Of a stretch of DNA of 26,559 nt, positions 1-6,331 are shown piece after piece. A program made the position numbers and the translations under genes. Where the stretch lies: IMG/VR virus record IMGVR_UViG_3300015091_000009, positions 1 to 26,559 of that record; one strand, 5' to 3'. Below the pieces are notes generated by a model. That model worked only from the letters and a program-made list of their open reading frames with translations. It ran no database searches and was not told where the DNA came from. Positions within the stretch are counted from its first letter, which is position 1. Each line of letters opens with the position of its first letter. The stretch is from a virus.

Positions 1-47
1 AGGTTACCTTTGGCAAAGGTACTTAATTAATAATTTTGGAGGTTTAA
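1..47 (+). promoter_or_regulatory. Leader and strong ribosome binding site of the first gene
   Basis: The first 26-30 bases are probably the 3' end of an upstream gene: one frame stops at 24-26 and another at 28-30, and the sequence does not decide between them. A strong Shine-Dalgarno, TTGGAGG at 36-42, lies five bases before the ATG at 48. No terminator or promoter is visible in this short stretch. Confidence 0.5.
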
Positions 48-878
48 ATGGCTTACCCTACAGTAAGTGCGCCTTACGGCTTAAAACCCGTAAATTTAAT
101 CGGTGGTCAAGTTTTTGCGGGTTCTACCCGTGAGTATGGTATTCAGTACGGATATGGCACTAGTATTTATTACGGTGATGTTGTTGCGTTAGCTCGTGGC
201 TTTGCTAACCGTGCTACAGTTGGTTCAACTGCAACTGCTGGTTCTACTGGTGTGTTCTTAGGTTGTTCATATACTAACCCAACAACTAAACAAAAATTGT
301 TTAGTCAATACTGGCCTGCAAACACTTTGGCTGGTGACGCTGTTGCAATTGTTGCAGATGACCCAGATTTAGTATTTAAAGCGGCGGTTTGCTCTGGTAC
401 TACTGTTATTGGTGCAACCAGTAAAGCTATGATTGGTCAAAATATGGCTATGATTGACAATACAGGTAACTCAAACACAGGTAATTCAGCTAACGCTGTA
501 CTAGCGGTTGTTGCATCAGGCGCTCCTGCTACAACTTCAGCTTTACCTGTACGTGTATTAGACGTAGTTAGTGAAACAGCAGTAGTTTTAAGTGTGCCTA
601 GTACATCTACTACGACTACAACTATCACTATCCCTGCTAGTCCTGTAGCTATCCCTGCTGGTTCGGATGTTTCTTTCATTGCATCTAACGGTCAAGTTGT
701 AGAAACAGGCTCGTTTGTAACAACTGCTGTAGCTGTTGGAGGTACATCTATCTCTTTGAACTTAGCATCAATCGTTACTATCCCTGCGTCAGCAACCATC
801 GTTCTTACACAATATACTGAAGTATTAGTAAAATTGAACTTTGGTATTTCAAGTTACTACACAGCGACAGCTGCATAA
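48..878 (+). CDS. Head-associated structural protein (decoration-like)
   Basis: A 276-residue protein immediately upstream of the capsid gene. The N-terminal pattern (APYGLKPVNLIGGQVFAGST, then a Tyr/Gly-rich stretch, then FLGCSYTNP and ADDPDLVFKA) is one I recognise from proteins next to the major capsid gene in many aquatic phages; a decoration or head-stabilising role is inferred from position. Residues about 178-254 form a Thr/Val/Ile/Ser-rich, probably all-beta segment. It separates the RVLDVVSETAV strand from the closing TEVLVKLNF strand and looks like an inserted domain, because those two ends read as one continuous core in relatives I remember. The start is set by TTGGAGG five bases upstream. 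There is no signal peptide or membrane segment. Confidence 0.7.
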   Translation: MAYPTVSAPYGLKPVNLIGGQVFAGSTREYGIQYGYGTSIYYGDVVALARGFANRATVGSTATAGSTGVFLGCSYTNPTTKQKLFSQYWPANTLAGDAVAIVADDPDLVFKAAVCSGTTVIGATSKAMIGQNMAMIDNTGNSNTGNSANAVLAVVASGAPATTSALPVRVLDVVSETAVVLSVPSTSTTTTTITIPASPVAIPAGSDVSFIASNGQVVETGSFVTTAVAVGGTSISLNLASIVTIPASATIVLTQYTEVLVKLNFGISSYYTATAA

Positions 879-890
879 GGGGATTAAAAA

Positions 891-1799
891 ATGGCAATTT
901 CTAGAGCACAGCTATTAAAAGAGTTATTACCGGGCCTTAACGCGTTATTTGGTTTAGAGTACGCACGTTACGGTGAGCAACATAAAGAAATTTATGAAAT
1001 CGAATCTTCTGAGCGTTCATTTGAAGAAGAAACAAAACTTTCTGGTTTTGCTGCAGCGGCAGTGAAAAACGAGGGTTCTGCTATTCAGTATGAAGCTGGT
1101 CAAGAAGCTTGGACTGCACGCTATAACCACGAAACAATCGCTCTTGGCTTCTCATTAACTGAAGAAGCTGTAGAAGATAACTTGTACGACTCATTGTCTG
1201 CTCGTTATACAAAAGCGTTGGCTCGTGCTATGGCATACACAAAGCAAGTAAAAGCGGCAGCTGTTTTAAACAACGGCTTCAACTCTGCTTATACTGGCGG
1301 TGACGGCGCATCATTGTTCTCAGCTTCACACTCATTAGTGTCTGGCGGTTCAAACTCAAACATCCCATCAACTCCTGCTGATTTAAACGAAACTTCTTTA
1401 GAAGCGGCTGTTATCCAAATCGCACAATGGACTGATGAACGTGGTTTGTTGATTGCTGCTAAACCTAAAAAATTGATTGTTCCACCTGCGCTTCAATTCG
1501 TTGCAACTCGTTTGCTCGAAACAGAGCAACGTGTAGGTACAACCGATAACGACATCAACGCGTTAAAAAACAACGGTTCTATCCCAGAAGGTTATACTAT
1601 CAATAACTTCTTAACGGATAACAACGCTTGGTTCTTAACCACTGATGTACCAAACGGTTTGAAACATTTCGTGCGTCAATCTCTTGTAACTTCATCAGAC
1701 ACGGACTTCGACACTGGGAACATGAGATACAAAGCGCGTGAACGTTATAGTTTTGGGTGGAGTGACCCGCTCGGAATGTACGGAAGTGCAGGCGCGTAA
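891..1799 (+). CDS. Major capsid protein (HK97-fold, Mu gpT-like)
   Basis: At 302 residues this is the best candidate for the shell protein. Features typical of small HK97-fold capsid proteins include the N-terminal helix (LLKELLPGLNALFGLEYARY), an acidic stretch (EIESSERSFEEE) followed by SGFAAAAVKNEG where the E-loop should be, then YNHETIALGFSLTEEAVED and a long helix ending in AAVLNNGFN. The C-terminal beta domain contains ERYSFGWSDPLGMYGS. It lies 12 bases after the preceding gene, with AAGGGG at 877-882 as ribosome site, and is followed at 1832-1856 by a strong terminator, as often seen after a highly expressed capsid gene. I see no separate prohead protease in this window. The assignment is from family pattern and position, not from a search. 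Confidence 0.88.
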   Translation: MAISRAQLLKELLPGLNALFGLEYARYGEQHKEIYEIESSERSFEEETKLSGFAAAAVKNEGSAIQYEAGQEAWTARYNHETIALGFSLTEEAVEDNLYDSLSARYTKALARAMAYTKQVKAAAVLNNGFNSAYTGGDGASLFSASHSLVSGGSNSNIPSTPADLNETSLEAAVIQIAQWTDERGLLIAAKPKKLIVPPALQFVATRLLETEQRVGTTDNDINALKNNGSIPEGYTINNFLTDNNAWFLTTDVPNGLKHFVRQSLVTSSDTDFDTGNMRYKARERYSFGWSDPLGMYGSAGA

Positions 1800-1807
1800 G
1801 CTTTACA
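1798..1807 (+). repeat. Direct repeat, left copy (AAGCTTTACA)
   Basis: AAGCTTTACA begins inside the capsid gene stop region and recurs exactly at 2696-2705, just upstream of the next structural gene. The two copies bracket the terminator and the first homing endonuclease. The repeat may be the scar of an insertion, but ten bases is short enough for coincidence. Confidence 0.45.
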
Positions 1808-1831
1808 AATCAAGTATTTAGCTAGATTAGG

Positions 1832-1856
1832 AAGCCCTCTTAGGAGGGCTTTTTTA
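1832..1856 (+). terminator. Rho-independent terminator after the capsid gene
   Basis: A perfect 8-bp stem, AAGCCCTC (1832-1839) with GAGGGCTT (1844-1851), closes on a TTAG tetraloop and runs into a T tract ending at 1855. It lies about 30 bases after the capsid stop codon and before the endonuclease gene. It is the only convincing intrinsic terminator in the window, so some read-through or a promoter downstream is needed for the remaining late genes. Confidence 0.9.
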
Positions 1857-1917
1857 TTTAATACTACGGTATTTGTTCAGTTCATGGTACACTACAGTTT
1901 TTAACTAGGGGGTGAAC

Positions 1918-2622
1918 GTGGCTAAAGGTATATATAAAATAATTAATGTTGTTAACAATAAGTTTTATGTAGGAAGTGCGGTAGATTTAAAACGGAGAAA
2001 AACTAGACATTTTTCAGAGTTACGGACTAACAAGCATAACAATAAACATTTACAGGCGGCTTGGAATAAATATGGAGAGTCAGCATTTATATTTGTTGTA
2101 GTAGAAGAAGCAGAAGAATCAGTAAACATATTAGATTTAGAGAATGTATGGTTAAAAGCTCATGTAGGGCAAGCTTACTGTTATAACATAGGAATAGATG
2201 CTGTAGCTCCTATGTTAGGGATGTCTGGGGTTCTTAGCCCTACGTTTGGTAGAAAACGCACTAAAGAAGAACTTATAGCACAAAGTTGGGCAGGGAAAAA
2301 ACACACAGAGGAGTCTAAAGCTAAAATACGAGCGTGGCTTATAAATAAACCTAAATCAGCGGAAACTCGAGCAAAAATCAGTAACTCTTTATTAGGGGAC
2401 AAAAATCATAATTATGGTAAACCTCGTAGTGACGGGTTTAAGGAAAAAGTTAGTAAACGAGTGCAGATGACTAAAGAAAACAACACTACAGATTATGCAA
2501 GTATAGTAGAACTTAGAGAAGCTACTGGACTAAAACCAGCCACAGTGAATAGAGCGTTAAAGTCAGGTAAACCCATTAGTAGAGGCCCATTTACTGGGTG
2601 TGTAATTCAATACTTAAAATAG
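1918..2622 (+). CDS. GIY-YIG homing endonuclease with NUMOD3 motifs
   Basis: A 234-residue site-specific endonuclease. From the chosen start, GIY is at 4-6 and YVG at 17-19, followed by Arg 26/27, His 31 and His 40; Glu 75 in LDLENVWL fits the catalytic metal-binding Glu, and YCYNIG supplies the conserved Asn. Residues about 106-175 hold NUMOD3-type DNA-binding stretches (TFGRKRTKEE, GKKHTEESKAKI, NHNYGKPRS), and about 190-230 a helix-turn-helix-like segment (ELREATGLKPATVNRALKSG). Two in-frame GTG codons exist, at 1912 and 1918. AGGGGG at 1907-1912 overlaps the first and sits five bases from the second, so 1918 is preferred. It occupies its own interval between capsid and tail genes, typical of a free-standing homing gene; no intron is evident. 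Confidence 0.88.
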   Translation: MAKGIYKIINVVNNKFYVGSAVDLKRRKTRHFSELRTNKHNNKHLQAAWNKYGESAFIFVVVEEAEESVNILDLENVWLKAHVGQAYCYNIGIDAVAPMLGMSGVLSPTFGRKRTKEELIAQSWAGKKHTEESKAKIRAWLINKPKSAETRAKISNSLLGDKNHNYGKPRSDGFKEKVSKRVQMTKENNTTDYASIVELREATGLKPATVNRALKSGKPISRGPFTGCVIQYLK

Positions 2623-2650
2623 TTGCATATTCAACCAATTGGTGTACTAT
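2623..2650 (+). promoter_or_regulatory. Possible sigma70-like promoter
   Basis: TTGCAT (2623-2628) and TACTAT (2645-2650) are separated by 16 bases, a weak match to the bacterial -35/-10 pattern. They lie in the 119-base gap after the endonuclease, where transcription would need to restart downstream of the capsid terminator. The -35 matches at only three of six positions, and late phage promoters may not follow this consensus, so this is tentative. Confidence 0.25.
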
Positions 2651-2695
2651 CAGCCTATATCTAGGAACTTAATTATTTGCGCAGATTGACCTAGC

Positions 2696-2705
2696 AAGCT
2701 TTACA
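2696..2705 (+). repeat. Direct repeat, right copy (AAGCTTTACA)
   Basis: Exact second copy of the decamer at 1798-1807. It lies 36 bases upstream of the start of the next structural gene and forms the right edge of the interval holding the terminator and first endonuclease. Confidence 0.45.
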
Positions 2706-2741
2706 CAAGACTGCGTATCTTACGTGTATTTGGAGATTAAA

Positions 2742-3221
2742 ATGGGTTTAGCATCACACTTAGGTCCTTGGAGACTTGGAACCGTACTTAACACTACTGG
2801 CACAACTGCTGGTACTATCCGTAACATGGGCGCAACTATTGTTGCTCAAAAAGCGGCTATCGCTTACGGCACTACTTCAGGTACAGCTTTTGTAATCCCT
2901 GCAGGTGCAACAATCACTGGTATTGCTTTATATTCATCAACGGCGTTTACGGGTACTGCCCCTACACTTACTGTGTCTGTTGCGGGTACTGCTGTTACTA
3001 CCGCAAATACGCTGACTTCTGGTACTGCATTTAATGGCTCTTTAACTCTAGCTCAAACTGCTGGTGCAGCATCTCTCTTATCTAACGTAGGAACTACGGA
3101 TGCGTCAGTAACCTATTCAATTGGCGGTTCTGCATTATCAGCCGGTGTAGGCGTCATCGTTGTATCGTATATGGTTAATTTATCTGACGGTACATACAAC
3201 CCAACTGCGTATACCGCATAA
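2742..3221 (+). CDS. Small Thr/Ala/Gly-rich structural protein
   Basis: A 159-residue protein opening MGLASHLGPWRLGTVLNTT, a beginning I recognise from uncharacterised virion-cluster proteins of aquatic phages. The rest is beta-prone and rich in Thr, Ala, Ser and Gly, with ATIVAQ near the N-terminus and VIVVSYMVNLSDGTYNP near the C-terminus; no catalytic motif, Cys pair or membrane helix is seen. A GTG at 2724 is in frame, but TGGAG at 2731-2735 is correctly spaced for the ATG at 2742, so the shorter form is chosen. A head-surface or head-tail role is inferred only from its neighbours. Confidence 0.7.
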   Translation: MGLASHLGPWRLGTVLNTTGTTAGTIRNMGATIVAQKAAIAYGTTSGTAFVIPAGATITGIALYSSTAFTGTAPTLTVSVAGTAVTTANTLTSGTAFNGSLTLAQTAGAASLLSNVGTTDASVTYSIGGSALSAGVGVIVVSYMVNLSDGTYNPTAYTA

Positions 3222-3308
3222 TTAATATTTAGGGGGTCAGAGTTGAGCGACCTTGACCTTAAATGAGAGCGCAATTTCCGCCCTATCTTTTTAAATAGGA
3301 GATTAATT
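3222..3308 (+). other. Intergenic region with possible weak hairpin
   Basis: This 87-base gap holds GGTCA (3234-3238 area) and its complement TGACC about 14 bases later, giving a short stem extendable with G-T pairs, followed by a T-rich stretch and the AGGAG ribosome site of the next gene. A TTG-initiated frame of only seven codons begins at 3243. No confident promoter, terminator or gene can be called. Confidence 0.3.
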
Positions 3309-3602
3309 ATGAGTATGCAATATGATGTCAAGAGTGCGCACGCGAGTGTTGCTGGTAGTTTATACGGTAGTCGAGTCCGTCTTAAAGGTTTTGTAGTAAC
3401 CCCAGCAGCTAGTACAGCGTCTACAATTACCTTTAAAGATGGAAGTTCGTCAGGAACTGCCCTATGTGAAATAGACATACCTTCTAACACAAATCCAATC
3501 CCGTTTTATGTAGCTATTCCTCAAGAAGGTATTTTATTTCAAGATGGGATTTATATGGCTCTTAGCGCGGCTGTAACCGGCGTGACTATCTTCTACGGGT
3601 GA
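3309..3602 (+). CDS. Small structural protein of unknown function
   Basis: A 97-residue, probably all-beta protein (LYGSRVRLKGFVVTP, TITFKDGSSSGTALCEIDIP, PFYVAIPQEGILFQDGIYM). The alternation of strands and Gly/Asp turns resembles small jelly-roll or Ig-like virion proteins of short-tailed phages, but I cannot name the family. AGGAG lies eight bases upstream of the ATG, within a leader (GGAGATTAATTATG) much like that of the gene at 2742. It has no membrane segment or obvious binding motif. A minor head or tail component is inferred from position. Confidence 0.7.
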   Translation: MSMQYDVKSAHASVAGSLYGSRVRLKGFVVTPAASTASTITFKDGSSSGTALCEIDIPSNTNPIPFYVAIPQEGILFQDGIYMALSAAVTGVTIFYG

Positions 3603-3605
3603 GCC

Positions 3606-3839
3606 ATGATGGACGACCAAATTAAACTTGCTGTTCATGAAAATGAGATTAAACACTTGCAAACTGATATGGATAAGTTGGTTAAAGATATGGAAGAGCT
3701 TAAAGCTTCCGTTGCTGAAATAGGTAAAACCCTTTCAGAAGCTAAGGGCGGATGGCAAGTTTTAATGGTTATGGGTGGGCTAGGTGCAGCGTTTGGTAGC
3801 GTTATTGGTTGGGCACTTGAACATTTCTCAGGTAAATAA
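3606..3839 (+). CDS. Coiled-coil membrane protein, XhlA/holin-like
   Basis: A 77-residue protein with two parts. Residues 1-48 are a charged heptad-patterned helix (HENEIKHLQTDMDKLVKDME). They are followed by one hydrophobic, Gly-rich segment at about 50-70 (LMVMGGLGAAFGSVIGW) and a short polar tail. This is the layout of the haemolysin XhlA family and of several phage lysis accessory proteins. It starts four bases after the previous stop codon; ATG at 3609 is an alternative. It lies 8 kb from the endolysin, so lysis is not certain; a membrane role in virion assembly or DNA entry is the alternative. Confidence 0.65.
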   Translation: MMDDQIKLAVHENEIKHLQTDMDKLVKDMEELKASVAEIGKTLSEAKGGWQVLMVMGGLGAAFGSVIGWALEHFSGK

Positions 3840-3840
3840 T

Positions 3841-4116
3841 ATGGCAAAGAAAGCTCCTGTATTAGCAGTAGGTAGAGGTGAGAAGCTTCCCGTCTCTAAG
3901 GGCGCAGGTCTTACAGCCAAAGGTCGTGCAAAGTATAATGCGGCTACTGGCTCTAATTTAAAAGCACCAGCACCAAACCCTAAAACCAAGAAAGATGCGG
4001 GAAGACGTAAGTCTTTCTGTGCACGTATGAGTGGTATGCCAGGTCCTATGAAAGATGAGAATGGTAAACCTACACGTAAAGCAGCATCTCTAAAACGGTG
4101 GAACTGCGGTGCCTAG
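3841..4116 (+). CDS. Small basic phage protein (DUF6321-like)
   Basis: A 91-residue Lys/Arg/Pro-rich protein. It reads VLAVGRGEKLPVSKGAGLTA near the start, then KYNAATGSNLKAPAPNPKTK, then a core with Arg-Lys-Ser-Phe-Cys and MSGMPGPMKDENGKPTRK, ending KRWNCGA. Both Cys residues fall in the C-terminal half. I recognise this pattern from short proteins of marine and freshwater phages, catalogued I believe as DUF6321; the function is not known to me. The ATG at 3841 follows the previous stop by one base. The reading frame is open further upstream, but only this start gives the family's usual N-terminus. The last eight bases overlap the next gene. Confidence 0.75.
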   Translation: MAKKAPVLAVGRGEKLPVSKGAGLTAKGRAKYNAATGSNLKAPAPNPKTKKDAGRRKSFCARMSGMPGPMKDENGKPTRKAASLKRWNCGA

Positions 4117-4570
4117 TACAAGTAAGAAACAACGTAATTTCATGGCTGCCGCCGCTCACAACCCAAGCTTTGCAAAGAAAGCGGGTATACCAGTAAGTGT
4201 AGCTAAAGAATTTAATCAGGCCGATAAAGGCAAAAAATTTAAAGAAGGTGGTAATGTGGCTAATTTAAAAAAGCTGTTTAAAGGTAAAGAAACTTATAGC
4301 GAAGAGCTTAAAGAAGGCAAAGCTATTAAGTCTGGTAAACTCACTCCTCAGCAATATGCTAAAGGTGAAAAGATGGAAGACTCTAAAAAGATGAAAGATG
4401 GCGGTAAGTGCATGGCTAAAGGCGGTGTTACTCGTGGTGATGGTTGTGTAACCAAAGGCCATACAAAAGGTAAACAAATGGCTATGGGCGGTAAATGCTA
4501 TGCTAAAGGTGGTGTTACTCGTGCAGACGGTGTCGCATCTAAAGGTCATACTAAAGGTAAAATGGTTTAA
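4109..4570 (+). CDS. Lys/Gly-rich protein with repeated GVTRGDG/KGHTKG tags
   Basis: A 153-residue, strongly basic protein of unknown function. The N-terminus (STSKKQRNFMAAAAHNPSFA, then KKAGIPVSVAKEF) looks like a small folded helical module that I recognise from other aquatic phages. The middle is a Lys/Glu helix (LKKLFKGKETYSEELKEGKA). The C-terminal third carries two imperfect 25-residue repeats, each reading GGK-Cys, AKGGVTR, (G/A)DG, then KGHTKGK. It starts at a GTG overlapping the previous gene by eight bases, with a weak GGTGG upstream. Cys residues within repeat 1 and at the start of repeat 2 could bind metal or crosslink, but nothing proves this. The same tag ends the protein at 4666-5622. 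Confidence 0.7.
   Translation: MPSTSKKQRNFMAAAAHNPSFAKKAGIPVSVAKEFNQADKGKKFKEGGNVANLKKLFKGKETYSEELKEGKAIKSGKLTPQQYAKGEKMEDSKKMKDGGKCMAKGGVTRGDGCVTKGHTKGKQMAMGGKCYAKGGVTRADGVASKGHTKGKMV
4400..4561 (+). repeat. Imperfect tandem 75-bp coding repeat
   Basis: Unit 1 (4400-4474) and unit 2 (4487-4561) each encode 25 residues beginning GGKC and ending KGHTKGK, separated by 12 bases (Gln-Met-Ala-Met). Differences are mostly at third codon positions plus a few substitutions (RGDGCVT against RADGVAS), so the duplication is old and the protein motif has been conserved. Confidence 0.85.
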
Positions 4571-4579
4571 GGAACTCTT

Positions 4580-4657
4580 ATGAAAAACAATAGAAAAAGA
4601 TTACGCATCTTAAACGCAGTTAAAGCTCCTAAACGTAAACAATGGCGTGAAGGTTAG
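4580..4657 (+). CDS. Candidate 25-residue basic peptide
   Basis: A short frame encodes MKNNRKRLRILNAVKAPKRK followed by QWREG. It begins nine bases after the previous stop, with AAGGAA (4569-4574) about five bases before the ATG, and it ends eight bases before the next gene. Eleven of the 25 residues are Lys or Arg. Its neat fit in the gap and good ribosome site support translation. No family is recognised, and the next gene's ribosome site could be the only constraint on its 3' end. Confidence 0.5.
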   Translation: MKNNRKRLRILNAVKAPKRKQWREG

Positions 4658-4665
4658 GTGATATT

Positions 4666-5622
4666 ATGGCTAATGCAGCTAATACGAGAAACGTAAGAAA
4701 CTCTAAGTCGCGTCAATACGCGCAAGACCGCAATAAGTTTGGTGGTAGTTCTGCGCCTAAAAAAGACTCTCCTAACTATGCAGATAAATCAATGCGTTCA
4801 TCAGCAGATTCAAGTGGTCAACCTAAAGGGTATTCTTCTGAACCAGCACCAAAAACTAAACCCTTTACTCGTACGCTAGAAACAGCAGACGCAGGTGGAA
4901 AGTACCCAGTTAAACCTAGTTCACCTAAAGTAGCTTCTGCTGGTGGAAGTAACATTATTAAACGCCCTTCTTCTGGATTAGCTACTAAAGCTGGAAAACT
5001 AGTTTTTGCTGGCGCAGATGCTGCAAAGTCAGGTAGGTTAGGTAGAACTGCTCAAATTATAGCCGGTGCGTTAGACCCTTCTGAATTAGGTGACGCGTCT
5101 CTGTCTAATGAAGCATCAGCACAAGCGGTTAAGGGCGGAGCATTTAAACAAGATTCTGAACCTAAGTCAAAAGCAACAACACCCGATGTAGCGTTTAAAT
5201 CGGAAGGCACTTCTCCGAAAACAGACTATAAACCGCTTAAAGATATGGTATCTGTAAAAGAAACACCAGCAGCAAGTAAACCTGCATTAAAGTCAGGTAC
5301 TAGTAAGCCTAAAGGTCCTACTGAAGGTGACCGCGCTAGAGCAGCTCTTAAAGAGTTTAAAGCTTGGAATGATTCTCGTGCACCGTTAGATTCAGATTCT
5401 ACTAAAGCAGAAGACATGAACACGCAAGGTAAGATTGAAGCTACTGAAGACCTCCCTGCAAACGGTATGAAAAAAGGCGGTATGACTAAGCGTCCACCTA
5501 AACCTGCTAAGAAAGTACCACCTAGAAAGTTTGCATCGGGCGGTAGTACATCACGTACATCGGCTTCTAAACGCGGTGATGGGTGTGCAACTAAGGGTCA
5601 CACTAAAGGAGTATATCGGTGA
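4666..5622 (+). CDS. Disordered Lys/Ser/Pro-rich protein with C-terminal tags
   Basis: A 318-residue protein almost entirely of low-complexity Ser, Lys, Pro, Ala and Thr, presumably disordered. A short Ala/Gly patch at about 105-140 (ATKAGKLVFAGADAAKSGRL) is the only candidate folded segment. The C-terminus contains NGMKKGGMTKRPPKPAKKVP, then KFASGG, then SKRGDGCATKGHTKGVYR, so both recurring tags of this genome are present in one protein. Function is unknown; a DNA-condensing, internal head or scaffold-like role would fit the charge but is only an inference. TAGGTGA at 4655-4661 is a modest ribosome site. The stop codon overlaps the GTG of the next small gene. Confidence 0.7.
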   Translation: MANAANTRNVRNSKSRQYAQDRNKFGGSSAPKKDSPNYADKSMRSSADSSGQPKGYSSEPAPKTKPFTRTLETADAGGKYPVKPSSPKVASAGGSNIIKRPSSGLATKAGKLVFAGADAAKSGRLGRTAQIIAGALDPSELGDASLSNEASAQAVKGGAFKQDSEPKSKATTPDVAFKSEGTSPKTDYKPLKDMVSVKETPAASKPALKSGTSKPKGPTEGDRARAALKEFKAWNDSRAPLDSDSTKAEDMNTQGKIEATEDLPANGMKKGGMTKRPPKPAKKVPPRKFASGGSTSRTSASKRGDGCATKGHTKGVYR

Positions 5623-5690
5623 GACCTTGCAGAGGTATGGGTGCTGTAAACCCTAAGAAGCTCCCTGGACGAAAAGGTAAAAAGAAATGA
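5619..5690 (+). CDS. Conserved-looking 23-residue Cys/Lys peptide
   Basis: A very short gene encodes MRPCRGMGAVNPKKLPGRKG followed by KKK. GGAG at 5608-5611 precedes the GTG start by seven bases. The start overlaps the upstream stop (GTGA) and its own stop overlaps the next start (ATGA). The RPCRGMG...NPKK..PG pattern is one I recognise from very short proteins encoded beside connector genes in podoviruses, which raises confidence that it is translated. Its role is unknown. Confidence 0.6.
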   Translation: MRPCRGMGAVNPKKLPGRKGKKK

Positions 5691-6331
5691 ATCATTATGC
5701 CTATATACATTGTAAACCAGATAATACGCCATTTTATGTTGGTAAAGGTACGCGTTTAAGATATAAGTTAAATCAAAAACGTAATGAGTATCATGGTCGT
5801 ATAGTGGCTAAATATGGTGCGCAAAATATAGGCATAGGTATTATTGAATGTTCTACTAGCAAAATTGCTTTATCGTTAGAAGTGGGTTTAATTAAATGTC
5901 TAAAAAGAATGGGCGTACCATTAGCTAATTTGACGGAAGGTGGTGAAGGTACAGTAGGCAGACCTATTACAGATTATGCTAAACAATGTATTTCTCAAGC
6001 AAATAGAGTGCGGGTAGTTTCTGATGAATCTCGTAAAAAAATAGGAGATAGACTTCGAAATACTACTAGGCCCGAACACTCTGATATAATGAAATCTAAA
6101 CAGCTGTGGGTAGGAGATAAAAATCCTTTTTATGGGTGCGGAGAACGGCAGGTTGGAGATAAAAATCATATGGCTAAAGCTGTCATTGGAACTCACCCAA
6201 CTAAAGGTATTATGGAATGGACTACTGTAAAAGCTGCAGCGGATTATCTAGGCGTATCAGATTCAGCAATATGCCAAGCACTTAAGAAATGCGGTAAATC
6301 AAAAGGATGGGCAATGGAGTATAAAGTATGA
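5687..6331 (+). CDS. Second GIY-YIG homing endonuclease
   Basis: A 214-residue GIY-YIG nuclease of a different branch from the one at 1918. YAYIHCKPDNTPFYVGKG (residues 4-21) carries the two nuclease half-motifs, followed by Arg 23/25, RNEYHGRIVAKYG (32-44) and catalytic-type Glu 65 in LSLEVGLIK; LANLTEGGEG supplies the conserved Asn. NUMOD3-like stretches follow at about 110-160 (DESRKKIG, GDKNPFYG, GDKNHMAK), and a helix-turn-helix-like module lies at about 180-205 (VKAAADYLGVSDSAICQALK). It is joined to both neighbours by 4-base ATGA overlaps, with no flanking non-coding DNA. It sits inside a late operon directly before the connector-like gene. It is intact, with no frameshift. Confidence 0.87.
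   Translation: MNHYAYIHCKPDNTPFYVGKGTRLRYKLNQKRNEYHGRIVAKYGAQNIGIGIIECSTSKIALSLEVGLIKCLKRMGVPLANLTEGGEGTVGRPITDYAKQCISQANRVRVVSDESRKKIGDRLRNTTRPEHSDIMKSKQLWVGDKNPFYGCGERQVGDKNHMAKAVIGTHPTKGIMEWTTVKAAADYLGVSDSAICQALKKCGKSKGWAMEYKV

Noticed and set aside
1873-1893. Promoter for the first endonuclease (TTGTTC / TACACT)
   Set aside because: The spacing is only about nine bases, and no alternative -35 at 16-18 bases fits.
1912-1917. Upstream GTG as start of the first endonuclease
   Set aside because: The AGGGGG ribosome site overlaps this codon; the GTG at 1918 has proper spacing and gives the usual MAKGIY start.
2724-2741. GTG start for the structural protein at 2742
   Set aside because: It would place the TGGAG ribosome site inside the coding sequence; the ATG at 2742 is correctly spaced and gives the familiar N-terminus.
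3243-3266. Seven-codon frame starting with TTG after a G-rich site
   Set aside because: Too short to separate from chance, and no leader-peptide mechanism is visible.
3784-3840. N-terminal extension of the DUF6321-like protein
   Set aside because: The extension lies inside the preceding membrane-protein gene in another frame and lacks a ribosome site; ATG 3841 gives the natural start.
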